Source of the DNA: Lithodes maja
Taxonomy: Eukaryota; Arthropoda; Malacostraca; Decapoda; Lithodidae
Direction of reading: 5' to 3'
Length of the DNA: 64,000 nt
Assembly: GCA_037953745.1 (NCBI GenBank)
Contig: JBAKBP010001574.1
Span: forward strand, 124,001-188,000
Position numbers and translations under genes: made by a program. Shown here in pieces: positions 21,989 to 31,865 of the stretch. The notes below the pieces were generated by a model, which had not been told where the DNA came from, searched no databases, and saw only the letters and a program-made list of their open reading frames with translations. The first letter of the stretch is position 1. Every line of letters starts with the position of its first letter.

Positions 21989-23993
21989 TGGAGGCAGCAA
22001 GGAGGAATACCAGGCAGCTAAACTAACTGCCAAAAGAGTTATTTACAATGCTAAAGAAGGCATTAAGGACCTGGTCCTAGAACAAGTGTGTAACACTGAC
22101 AATCCCAATGGGATCGTCAACCTAGCTAGGCTAGTTAAAAATGACAGTAGGGATATTATAGGTAAACAGTGTTAGAAACGATAATGGGAAGATTGTGTAT
22201 GCATAAATGAAATCAGAGAAGCATGGAAGGCACACTATGAACGATTGCTAAATGTAGAGTTTGAATGGGATAAGGAACAGCTTAGTATCGAAAAAACAAT
22301 ATCTGGACCCCCTCCTTTGATAGCACCAGCTGTAGTGAGCGACGCAATCAATAAAATGAAGGACAGTAAAGCTCCTAGGGTGCTCCGACATTGTCGCTGA
22401 GATGATACAAGCCTCAGGGGATTTTGGTGTCAACTTATTCACGGAGTTGATAAACACCATTATTAAAGGAGAAAATCCCAGAGGATTGGCTCAAAAGTGT
22501 AATAGTAAATATATACAAAGGAAAAGGGGATGCGCTACATATAGGAAATGATAGGGGCCTGAAAATACTTCACCAAATCATGAAAGTCTGGGAGAGTCTT
22601 TCAGAGTTTGATCAGGCAAAGCATCTCCATTGATGATATGCAGTTTGGTTTTATGCCAGGACGAGGTACAACCGATGCCATCTTTATAGTCAGGCTGATA
22701 CAGGAAAGATACTTACCAAAAGGCAGGGATCTTTACTTTGTGTGTGTAGACCTGGAGAAGGCCTTTGACAGGGTGCCTAGAGATGTTGTGGAGTGGGCTA
22801 TAATAGGAAACTTGGTTTGGAAGAGTGCCTGGTGCGTGTGATAATGAAGATGTATGAGGATTCGCGAAGTGCGGTGAGGGTGAAGGGTGTACCGATTGAT
22901 GAGTTCGCAGTCAGTGTTGGAGTCCATCAGGCTTCAGTGTTATTATGGTCCTGGAGGCACTGTCTACAGTTTTTAGAGGCGCACTCCCGTTGGAACTGTT
23001 TTATGCAGACTATTTAGTCCTAATAGCCGACAGCATGCAAGATGCCGAGGCCAAATTCAGAGAATGGAGAGGGCATGGCGAGCAAGGGTTTAAGAATCAC
23101 TTAACAAAACCAAGGTTATGCTTTGTAGATTGAGACTATGCAATGTGGAAAAGAGCGGTGCATGCCCATGTGCAGTGTATGGAAAGGGTGTGGGCGTTAA
23201 TGCGATCCAATGTAGCATCTGTCGACGCTGGGTGCACCATGGGAGTAAGCGCTGTAGTAGAATAAAGGGACCCCTGCTGAAGGATAAGTCAGAAGTAGAG
23301 AAATTTGAGTGCGTAGTGTGCAAAGGCGAGCTTGTGTTTAGTGATGCTCCTGTGGCTGTGAATTTTGGAAATGAGTCATTGGAGCTGGTGAACAAGTTTT
23401 GTTACCTAGGAGATACCATCTCTGCCGGTAGTGGGGCCGAGGCTGCCACTGTCGCTAGAATTAGATGTGGCTGGGTTCAGAGAACTGCTGCCAATCCTGA
23501 CATGAAAAGAATGCCTCTCCCCCTGAAGGGAAAGGTATAGGTCTCATGTGTTAGACGTGCAATGACGTATGCCTCAGAAACATGGGCTGTTAAAGTAGAG
23601 AATGTCAACAGAATGGAAGGCGATGAGAATGGTGAGATGGATGTGCGAGTTACAGTATAGAATAACAAATGTTGAGCTGAAGAGACGTTTAGGTATAAAG
23701 AGTATTAGCGAGGTGATGCGTACAAGTAGACTGGGATGGTATGGACATGTGGAGAGAATGGATGAACAAAATTGGGTGAAAAAATGTAGGTCTGTGATTG
23801 TGGAGAGAGCTGCACCAAGGGGTGGACCGAGGAAGACTTGGGATCAGACTATACGTTCCAATCTCAAATCCCAAAACTTGACAAGTGAAGCATCCCTTAA
23901 AAGGGTTACCTGGAATGCCGCCATTAGGACAAGAGACTGAAACTGCACGTATGTGTGGAGCACTCAGTCTTAAAATGTTATGTATGTATGTAG
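21989..23993 (+). mobile_element. LINE B: 5'-truncated endonuclease-RT LINE with PHD-like zinc finger
   Basis: Begins EEYQAAKLTAKRVIYNAKEG and proceeds through the RT N-terminus. FGFMPGRGTTDAIFIVRLIQ (about 22640), VDLEKAFDRVPRDVVEWAI (about 22750) and VGVHQASVL (about 22915) follow. A YAD-type catalytic box (about 23000, LFYADYLVLIADS) comes next. After RT comes a cysteine-rich module CPCAVYGKGV...CSICRRWVHHG (about 23160-23250), then FCYLGDTISAGSG and the C-terminal LGWYGHVERMDEQNW (about 23726). It ends in (ATGT)n near 23975-23992. The frame is broken many times. The second aspartate of the catalytic box reads as Tyr in the frame I follow. It sits inside LINE A with little or no target duplication. 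Confidence 0.85.
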
Positions 23994-23999
23994 CGATAT

Positions 24000-24925
24000 T
24001 GTAACAGTCCGAAGTATTGCTCAAGATATTGTAATCTTAAATTATTTTGGCCCCAAGTCTCTAAGAGGTATGAGAACTTCAAACGGCACAAGAGACTGAA
24101 TTTGATAGGTAGGTATTCAGTAGATATATGGGTAGATTTCTTATAGGGATATTATTCTTATAGAGTTACTTCATTATTATTCCAGTTCTTAGGTAGTTTT
24201 ATAGTATATGTTCAAGGGTCAACCAACCAAGCTTCATCAATGCCTATTCTAATAGGATTTCAAAACCAAGAAATTTAATTATTATTATTATTATTATTAT
24301 TATTAAAGTAAAGTAAAGTTAAAGATTAATAAATTAAAAGAAATTTGAATTACTAATTGAATTATTTACAGATTAAATAAAAAAAGTAAAATATTAGTTA
24401 TAACTTACAAATAAAAACAAATAAATATATATATAAACATTATAAACCAAAATCATGAAATTATGACATTGAAATATATTCACGTGCTCAATCCCGGTTA
24501 ATGAAGATTGTTAGCCTAGGCATCACACTCTAGTTGGTAGGTTGAAGAGAGAAGGTAAGTAACAACCGGACTGTACTCCAGGTATTCACAGAGACACCAC
24601 CCCCAGCTATAGTTCAAGTAACACTGAACTTTGTCTAAAAATAAGATCATTCATAGACTCGGGAAAGAGCTGGTCACTAAGAAAGAAACTCGCCCCCTAG
24701 TGGTGTGGGGCGAGTTAACGATCATTGAAGAGTATATACAAAAGGTTCATGGCGCTGGTGTGGTGCTTTGAAGCTCCATGTAGAGGTAGAGATGGTTGGA
24801 TGAGGCTTCAGGAAGGGTTGAGCAGGCTCGGATTGTGGTGCTTTGAAGCTCCATGTAGAGGTAGAGTTGGTTGGATGTGGCTTCAGGAAGGGTTGACCAG
24901 GCTCTGAGTTTCGAGGGATGTAACA
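24000..24925 (-). repeat. Gypsy B 3' LTR
   Basis: TGTAACAGTCCGAAG...GGGATGTAACA on the plus strand, paired with 30925-31861. A stretch of about 73 bp (GTGGTGCTTTGAAGCTCCAT...) is present twice in tandem at about 24768-24905. Confidence 0.92.
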
Positions 24926-24936
24926 CCTCCCCCCTA
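24926..24936 (-). other. Gypsy B polypurine tract
   Basis: On the minus strand TAGGGGGGAGG directly precedes the LTR start TGTTACATCCC. Confidence 0.8.
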
Positions 24937-26260
24937 AGTCCCTGAAAGGTGTTGAAGAAGACCGAAATAAGGAGGGAGAGACTCCGAGACCGTGGACTTA
25001 CTCCTGCACAAAGTATCGGCAATTAGATTGTCCACACCTCTAATATACCGAACAATGAATAGGTACTCTTGTAGCTGCAGGGCCCACCGTAGAATCCTCT
25101 GATTATTGTTACTCATTTTATGTATGAAAGTTAAAAGTTTGTGATCGGTGTAGATGAAAATGAGAGACTATTGAGGCAGGTAACACTCAAACTTCTTGAT
25201 TGAAGACACCAATGCAAGGCCTTTTTCAACTGTAGAGTAATCCGCTGGTGTTTCTTCAATTTGGCCGAGAAGTAGGAGACGGGATGTAGGACACCATCTG
25301 CAAGGTTTTTCTGAAGAACGGCCCCTACTCCTTGGTCACTTGCATCGGCCTGGAGATGGTAAGGTACGGTGTGGTCAGGGGTTTGGAGCACAGGGTACGA
25401 GGAGAGAAGGCGTTTGAGGTTGACGAAGGCTGCAGCACAGGCGGGACTCCAAACAAACCTAACTTTAGAACTAGTCAGGTCAGTTAATGGAGCAGAGATA
25501 GTGGCGAAGTTGCTGCAGAACTTCTTGTAAAGACCACACATCCCCAACAACCGCATCAGGGACTTGCGGTCTACTGGTTGGGGATAGGTGGTGATGGCCA
25601 CAATATTTGCATCCCTCGGGCGAGCAATACCCCGTCCCACCACATGGCCGAAGTAGGTGACAGTCCCTCGTCCAAAACACGACTTGGCTAGGTTGATTGT
25701 GAAGCCAGTATAGGCGAGACTAGACAGCAGTCCCTCCAGTCTGGCGAGATGGTCCATCCATGTACCAGAAGTAATCACAATGTCATCTAAGTAGGAATCA
25801 ACACCCTCTAAATCTTGAATAGTATAGGAAATAATGCGTTGAAAAGTCGCAGGGGCATTGATAATTCCGAAAGGCATCACATTATACTGGAACAAACCAT
25901 AAGGAGTTATGAATGCTGAAATAACTTTTGCTCTCTCTGTCATACCTATTTGATAGTATCGTTTTTGAAGGTCTATGGTAGATACATATTGACCAGTTCC
26001 TACTTTGTCAATTAGATCATCTATACGGGGAAGAGGATAAGCATCTGGCACAGTCACAGAATTCACCTTTCTATAATCTGTACAAAGTCTAGAAGTGCCA
26101 TCTGGCTTAGGGACTAGCAAGGAGGGTGATGCCCAGGGTGAGTGACTGGGTTCTATAAGGTAGTGTTCCAGCATAAACTCAATTTCTTTCTTAATGATAT
26201 TTTGCTTCTGAGGATTAAACCTATAAGCCGATTGTTTAATAGGTCTAACATCTGAGGAAA
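24937..26260 (-). pseudogene. Gypsy B reverse transcriptase and RNase H
   Basis: RT motifs on the minus strand: HSPWASPSLLVPKPDGTSRLCTDYRKVN, then VSTIDLQKRYYQIGM, VMPFGIINAPATFQRI and the catalytic SYLDDIVI. GHVVGRG and LMRLLGMCGLYKKFCSNF follow. RNase H follows with LQADASDQGVGAVLQK (Asp) and a region where the Glu and next Asp are displaced by a frame change near 25200. The end reads QLQEYLFIVRYIRGVDNLIADTLCRS (24934-25116). RT sits downstream of integrase here, as in Gypsy A. The long open frame 25131-26174 suggests a moderately young copy. Frameshifts inactivate it. Confidence 0.9.
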
Positions 26261-26463
26261 GGACTAAATCGTGAAGCTGGGGAATTGCAAAAAACCAGGG
26301 ATATCTGAGGTGACCGAAGGAAACTTCAAAAGTACCGACTGAAGGTCATTTCTATGAGAAGGTGATCTCATGCAAGTACCCATCTAAATGCTGCAACACT
26401 TCACTATTTTGGAGATTGCCACAAGGGGAAGGAAGATAAACCTCCTCAATCACTTCAGCATCA

Positions 26464-27810
26464 CTAGTCCTTAGACAACTCCTCAGATTTGATTGCAGTA
26501 TTTACAATTAGGCAAGGTGTATTCTCCTCTAGTAACCTTTCAACGTAAGGTTTGATTTGATTGACATTGACAAGCCGGCTATTTCTCAAACGATCTGGAG
26601 TGTTCACTACGTAATCGAGATCAGACAACTTCTGAGTTATGATGTATGGTCCAGAATATTTACTTTTAAGAGGATGACTTGGAATGGGCAGAAAAAGGAG
26701 CACTTTTTCCCCAGAATTGAAAGTACGGTATTCAGATTTGAGATCATAGCGAGTTTTCATATTAGACTGATTTTTATCCAAATTATCTAGGGCAAGAGTT
26801 CGCACATTAGACATTTTAAGTTTCAACACATTTATGTACTCTGACACAGTGCGGGAGGGGTAATCAGAAACTGTATTGAACCACTGATCTTTCAGGACCT
26901 TCAAAGGGCCACTGATCTGACGTCCATACAACAACTCAAAGGGGGAGTAACCTAGCGACTCCTGGGGGCATTCCCCGACAGCAAAAAGAAGAAAGTCAAT
27001 GCTTTTATCCCACTCTTTCTCAGTCTCAAAACAGTACTTCTTTATCATACTCTTAAAACTCTGATGGAAATGTTCAAGGCAACCCTGTGTCTGAAGTCTG
27101 TACGCTGTGGACAAATGTTTTTGCACGTCCAACTGTCATTACTTGACACATCAGCCCACTGGTAAAGTTAGATCCCTGGTCACTTTGGATATCTTTGGAA
27201 TGCCTACTTTAGTGAAAAGATGCAATAAGTGAGAGGCAATGGTTTTGGCCTTAATGTTCTTCAAAGGGAAAGCTTCAGGGTATCTGGTAGCAGCACACAG
27301 GACAGTCAAAAGATATTAGTTTCCTTTGTTTTGGGAAAGAGTCCTACACAATCTAGGACTATTTTTTCAAAGGGCTCTGACGTGACTGGGATAGGCTTAT
27401 GAGGTGCTTGGGAGATTACTGCATTTGGCTTACCCACCAATTGGCAAGTGTGACAAGAACGGACAAAGTTAGACATCTTTCTTCATTCCTGGCCAAAAAA
27501 AATTGTTTTAGTATTTTCCTGTAGGTGTTGTTTTGACCTAGGTGTCCTGCTAGTTTATCATGAGCTAGCTCCATTACAGAAGAACGGATGGATGAAGGGA
27601 TGATGATTTGATTTGTATTAGACCATGTATCTGTGTCAGGCTTATCAGGTGTGTGGAAGCTATGCATGAGAACTCCATGATAGTAAATGCTTGGATTCTT
27701 TCCATTCGCAGAAGTGTAATCAGCAACATGTCTAAATTTTGCAAGAGTTTCATCAGATTCTAGAGCTTTAATGAGATTCTCTTTATACAGGATCTGAGTG
27801 AACAAGGTCT
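26464..27810 (-). pseudogene. Gypsy B integrase
   Basis: The zinc domain begins SSVMELAHDKLAGHLGQNNTYRK (about 27560-27500). A frame change hides the CC half, which is still readable as SCHTCQLVGKPNAV (about 27415-27460). The core is degraded between 27130 and 27410. The conserved Glu region reads QGCLEHFHQSFKSMIKKYC, and the first catalytic residues lie in broken frames. The C-terminal GPY/F-type motif is clear (SKYSGPYIITQKLSDLDYVVNTPDR, about 26650-26580). The domain is homologous along its length to the Gypsy A integrase and also lies upstream of RT. Confidence 0.87.
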
Positions 27811-27929
27811 CTTGACTTTATGTAGAGGGAGAGTCATGGAATACCAAGTTTTGAGAACGAGTAACTGCACATACAGGGAATATATGAGGAGTCTCTTTAT
27901 CCATCCTCTCTGTAGGACTGGTAAGTAAG

Positions 27930-28260
27930 GGAGCTTCTCAACTTCAAGGCAGGAATCAGCCCATCTCCAGCCAAGTCATTTCCCAGAAGGAAGGAAACTC
28001 CAGCACAGGAAGGTCCTGCTCAAGGATGGCTACTTTAATCGTTCCCCGGAGTAACCCACTGTTAAGCACCATTTCAGCCATGTTAACTACTTTATTTGAA
28101 TTAAAGAAATTAAGCTGGCTAACTTCCCCTGTATATCCAGTCTCAACGAAGGGCAAAGCTTTCTTTACCAATATGCTCTGGGCCGAGCTTTTATCCCTCA
28201 GAATTGTGACTGGATATTCCCTGGAATGTTCAAGAAGAGACGGTTCCTGGAACCTTTAAA
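27930..28260 (-). pseudogene. Gypsy B protease region
   Basis: The minus strand reads KKALPFVETGYTGEVSQLNFF and VNMAEMVLNSGLLRGTIKVAIL. LLGNDLAGDG follows in a neighbouring frame near 27955-27985, matching LLLGNDFA of Gypsy A. The catalytic DTG loop is not cleanly readable (expected upstream, near 28200-28300). Identified by position and the flap-end motif. Confidence 0.65.
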
Positions 28261-28379
28261 GCAGAGAAAAGATCAGACGATTCAATTGATTGAATGCATA
28301 TCACTGGTTTCCCAGTAGGTATGACAGATGGTGAACATGAAGTGGCAATAGTGAGTTTGTAGGCAGATGAAGTTTTACA

Positions 28380-28460
28380 GCTAGGGTGTTGACATTGGAG
28401 GTTATGCCCTGTCCTTTTACAATATGTACAAAATTCCTAATTTCTTTTTTTATCTTTTGG
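28380..28460 (-). pseudogene. Gypsy B nucleocapsid zinc-knuckle remnant
   Basis: Minus-strand translation includes FCTYCKRTGHNLQCQHPSC, a CCHC-like pattern between gag and protease. The spacing before the last Cys differs by one residue from the classical CX2CX4HX4C. Confidence 0.6.
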
Positions 28461-28603
28461 TGTGGGATTTGAAGAACTTTGCAGCAAGCCGACTTCAGAC
28501 ACTGGGTAATTACTAGGAGAATCTAACAGTTGGTGTCCTAGACTTGTCTCTGTTTGGAATGCCCCTGTGAATTAAAGCATAAGAATCTGCCAACTTGGCA
28601 CTT

Positions 28604-28975
28604 GGTCAATATACAGGAGGCACTACAATATAGGTAGCAAAATTATAATGGTAGTTTTGGGTTCCTATCATCATATGCTTCATTTCTATATACTTTTTAT
28701 CCCCGGGGAAAAAAAAAAAAATCTTGGGATTTTTAATTTATTTTCTTGGAATTTTTTGTTTTAGTCATTAACCTATCCAAAAAACCTAACCTAACCTAAT
28801 AGCCCTCAAATACATTTAGGTTAAGTTAGGTTTTTTGGTTAGGTTAATAAAAAAAAAAAAAAAAAAAAATTCCCGGGGATAAAAAGTATATAGAAATGAA
28901 GCACATGATGATAGGAACCCAAAACTACCATTAGAATTTTCCTACCTATATTGTAGCGCCTCTTGTATATTGACC
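28604..28975. mobile_element. Foldback (MITE-like) element with CCTAA/TTAGG core
   Basis: Arms of about 105 bp are inverted copies with few mismatches, starting GGTCAATATACA at each end. Flanks repeat GGCACT (28597-28602 and 28976-28981), a likely target duplication. The loop holds A/T runs and AACCTAACCTAACCTAAT with an inverted GGTTAAGTTAGG partner. It is inserted in the gag-NC interval of Gypsy B. Confidence 0.85.
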
Positions 28976-28989
28976 GGCACTCTTAGTGA

Positions 28990-30021
28990 AGTCACTTTCA
29001 CCCTTCTCCTCAACGTACACCAGGATATTGAGTGGTAGTCTTCGCTTCCATTCTTCAAGAACCATCAGATTAACCAAGTCAGTGAATGTGGTGATACGGG
29101 AATTAAGAGTCTAGCCACTTAAACATTCGAAACTTTTCCATTGCAAACTCTAAGTATGTGTGCATTTCAGGCTTGCAGTAGTTTCTAAACTGTATACGAT
29201 AACTGTCAGGAGTTATAGAATATGCATCAAGAATGGCTTTCTTTACAAACTCATAATCATCATAGTTTTCAAGGTTAGAGAAAATAGTGGAAGCTTTTCC
29301 TACTAATTTAGGATGAAGTAGCCACGTCCACTCCTTAGGCCATTTAAAGTGTGCAGCGGTCTTTTCAAAAGTCTGGAAAGAAGCTTCCGGATCTTTCTCA
29401 TTGAAAGTTGGAACTAAGGAGATATTCTTAGCTAAGTTAAAAGACTTCTTCAGTTTCTCTAGCTCTACCCTTTCTGCCTCGAGTTTTTTTGGTTTCTTCT
29501 AGATTTTGGATTTTTGCCATTTCGAACCGTTTGCATTCTCAAACTCTTCCTGCTTTTGTAGCTTAAGTTCCAACTGCCTATCTTTTTCCTTTTCCTGCAA
29601 TTCTAACTGCCTATCTTTTTCCTTTTCCAGCAATTCTAACTGCCTATCTTTTTCCTTTTCCTGCTGAAGTATGGCTAACCGTTCCCTTTGAAAGGCTAGG
29701 CACTCTCCTGACAATACATCCTGATTTGATCTATCAAGTCTCTCCGGCGTTTCACTTTGTGTATCCTCCTCCATCATAGACTTATGCATAGAAAGACTAT
29801 CCTGGAGTAAACTCATCTACAGCTTCAGACGGTGAGAATTCTCTAGAAACTAATTCTTCTATGACTATGTTTTTGATAATTTCTTTAGTATGTGAACTCT
29901 CAAAAGGTATGTCAAAGTAAAAAGCAATATACTTCCATTCATCCTTAGAAATCACTTGATTTAAGAGTTTGTCAAGAGAGGGCTCATTACAAAACGCTTT
30001 TAATCTAAACTTGTCAGTCAT
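28990..30021 (-). pseudogene. Gypsy B gag with SCAN-like capsid segment
   Basis: The N-terminal part (29797-30021) reads MTDKFRLKAFCNEPSLDKLL and is probably a SAP-like helical segment. The next frame (29499-29816) is helical and contains three copies of an 11-residue unit EKEKDRQLELx, a strong coiled coil. A further frame change leads to the capsid piece at about 29480-29100. It has FKWPKEWTWLLHPKLVGKAS and YDDYEFVKKAILDAYSITPD followed by SYRIQFRNYCK, which matches the SCAN-type pattern seen in Gypsy A. The stop at about 29108 and frame breaks make it non-functional. Gag forms the particle; the SCAN-like fold is a capsid C-terminal dimerisation module. Confidence 0.8.
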
Positions 30022-30903
30022 TTTGAAAGATTTAATTAGGGTTGCGAAGGCTGTCGCTCAGCTAAACATGAGTGGCAAAATTAAAAAACAAAATCTCAAA
30101 ACCTACACATGAATTGGATAAGAGCAGCACAGACTGGTACATACTAGATACTCAACAGTTGCTACGAAAACTATGGATCAGAGGCAAGGATATTGGGCAA
30201 GTATAATACCAGTAATTATTTTCATAATGTTTCAGGCAAGACACTAATCTCCTCCAATCAAAGATAATTAATGTGAAAACCGACAGACAAGAACGCAAGA
30301 AAGTAAACTTTGAACTATCCCGCATTTCTTAAACAAAAGTATAAAAGTGATACACGATCCCAAAACAATAGAATAAGAGTGGCATGAGAGCTATATGCAG
30401 CAAGATCCTACTTCTACTTATTAAAATTATTAGAAGATGGGAATCATGTTCAGTCTATCCATAGTTTCGTATTCTTATGGAAGAAGAGTATGAGAGGTAC
30501 ATCCTACTCTGACATTAAATGGAGATTCAGGTGGATAACCGATGTGCGGAGGGTTAACTACCGTCACATGAGGATGCTCGGATATTCCCGCTACCGTCTG
30601 TCAAGGTATTTAATATATAAACGGGTATGGATGAGTAGGAGGGATTTGATGAGCGTCACTTTGAAACTACAAATGGTGAATACAATATGATAAGTCTCAT
30701 AAATATCTACAATGTAATATTACCCAGCTACGTAAACCAACATAAAAGGAATTATTTAAGCAGCATGAACAATAAAACAAAAAGGACTATAGCATAGTGA
30801 TAAATTTCAATGTTCAAGTCTTAAGAAAAAAACAAAAAAATATTACAATGATATCAATTAGACTTAATGAAACTTTATTAATTGATCAAATGAACAAGAT
30901 TTC

Positions 30904-30922
30904 CCGGACAGGCCCCCCCCAA
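30904..30922 (-). other. Gypsy B primer-binding site, tRNA-Pro type
   Basis: Right after the LTR end on the minus strand is TTGGGGGGGGCCTGTCCGGG. This resembles the tRNA-Pro complement TGGGGGCTCGTCCGGGAT used by some retroviruses, allowing for expansion of the G run. Confidence 0.6.
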
Positions 30923-30924
30923 CT

Positions 30925-31861
30925 TGTAACAGTCCGAAGTATTGCTCAACAGATATTGTAATCTTAAATTATTTGGCCTCAAGACTCTAAGAGGTATGGG
31001 AACTTCAAACCGCACAAGAGACTGAATTTGATAGGTAGGTATTCAGTAGATATGATATGGGTAGATTTCGTATAGGGATATTATTCTTATAGAGTTACTT
31101 CATTAATATTACAGTTCTTAGCTAGTTTTATAGTATATGTTCAAGGGTCAACCAACCAAGCTTCATCAATGCCTATTCTAATAGGATTTCAAAACCAAGA
31201 AATAATTTAATTATTATTATTAAAGTAAATTAAGTTAAAGACTAATAAATTAAAAGAAATTTGAATTACTAATTGAATTATTTACAGAGATTAAATAAAA
31301 AAAGTAAAATATTAGTTATAACTCTTACAAATAAAAATAAATAAAAACAAATAAATATAAATATATAAAAAAAGATATAAACTAAAAAAATGAAATTATG
31401 ACATTGAAATATAGTCACGTGCTCAATCCCGGTTAATGAAGATCGTTAGCCTAGGCATCACACTCTCTAGTTGGTAGGTTGAAGAGAAGGTAAGTAACAA
31501 CCCGACTGTACTCCAGGTATTCACAGAGACACCACCCCCAGCTATAGTCCAAGTAATACTGAAGTTAGTCTAAAAATAAGATCACTCATAGACTCGGGAA
31601 AGAGCTGGTCGCTAAGAAAAGAAACTCGCCCCCTAGTGGTGTGGGGCGAGTTAACGATCATTGAAGAGTATATACAAAAGGTTCATGGCGCTGGTGTGGT
31701 GCTTTGAAGCTCCATGTAGAGGTAGAGTTGGTTGGATGAGGCTTCAGGAAGGGTTGAGCAGGCTCGGAGTGTGGTGCTTTGAAGCTCCATGTAGAGGTAG
31801 AGTTGGTTGGATGAGGCTTCAGGAAGGGTTGAGCAGGCTCGGAGTTTCGAGGGACGTAACA
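30925..31861 (-). repeat. Gypsy B 5' LTR
   Basis: Near-identical to 24000-24925, with small indels in the A/T-rich part. It has the same two-unit tandem repeat of about 73 bp at about 31695-31845 and is followed by the ATAT duplication. Confidence 0.92.
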
Positions 31862-31865
31862 ATAT

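Larger units (their letters stand above)
24000..31861 (-). mobile_element. Gypsy B: second Ty3/Gypsy element with integrase upstream of RT (Gmr1-like)
   Basis: Flanked by ATAT duplications (23996-23999 and 31862-31865). The two LTRs (926 and 937 bp) start TGTTAC and end GTTACA on the minus strand. Reading the minus strand, gag, CCHC-like knuckle, protease, HHCC/DDE integrase, RT and RNase H follow in that order. Gag again carries a SCAN-like capsid segment. The internal region has many frameshifts and a foldback insertion. Order and gag type match Gypsy A, but the LTRs and primer-binding sites differ, so it is a separate family. Confidence 0.93.

Noticed and set aside
28780..28850. True telomere
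   Set aside because: Only a few CCTAA/TTAGG units, located inside a foldback element within a retrotransposon.
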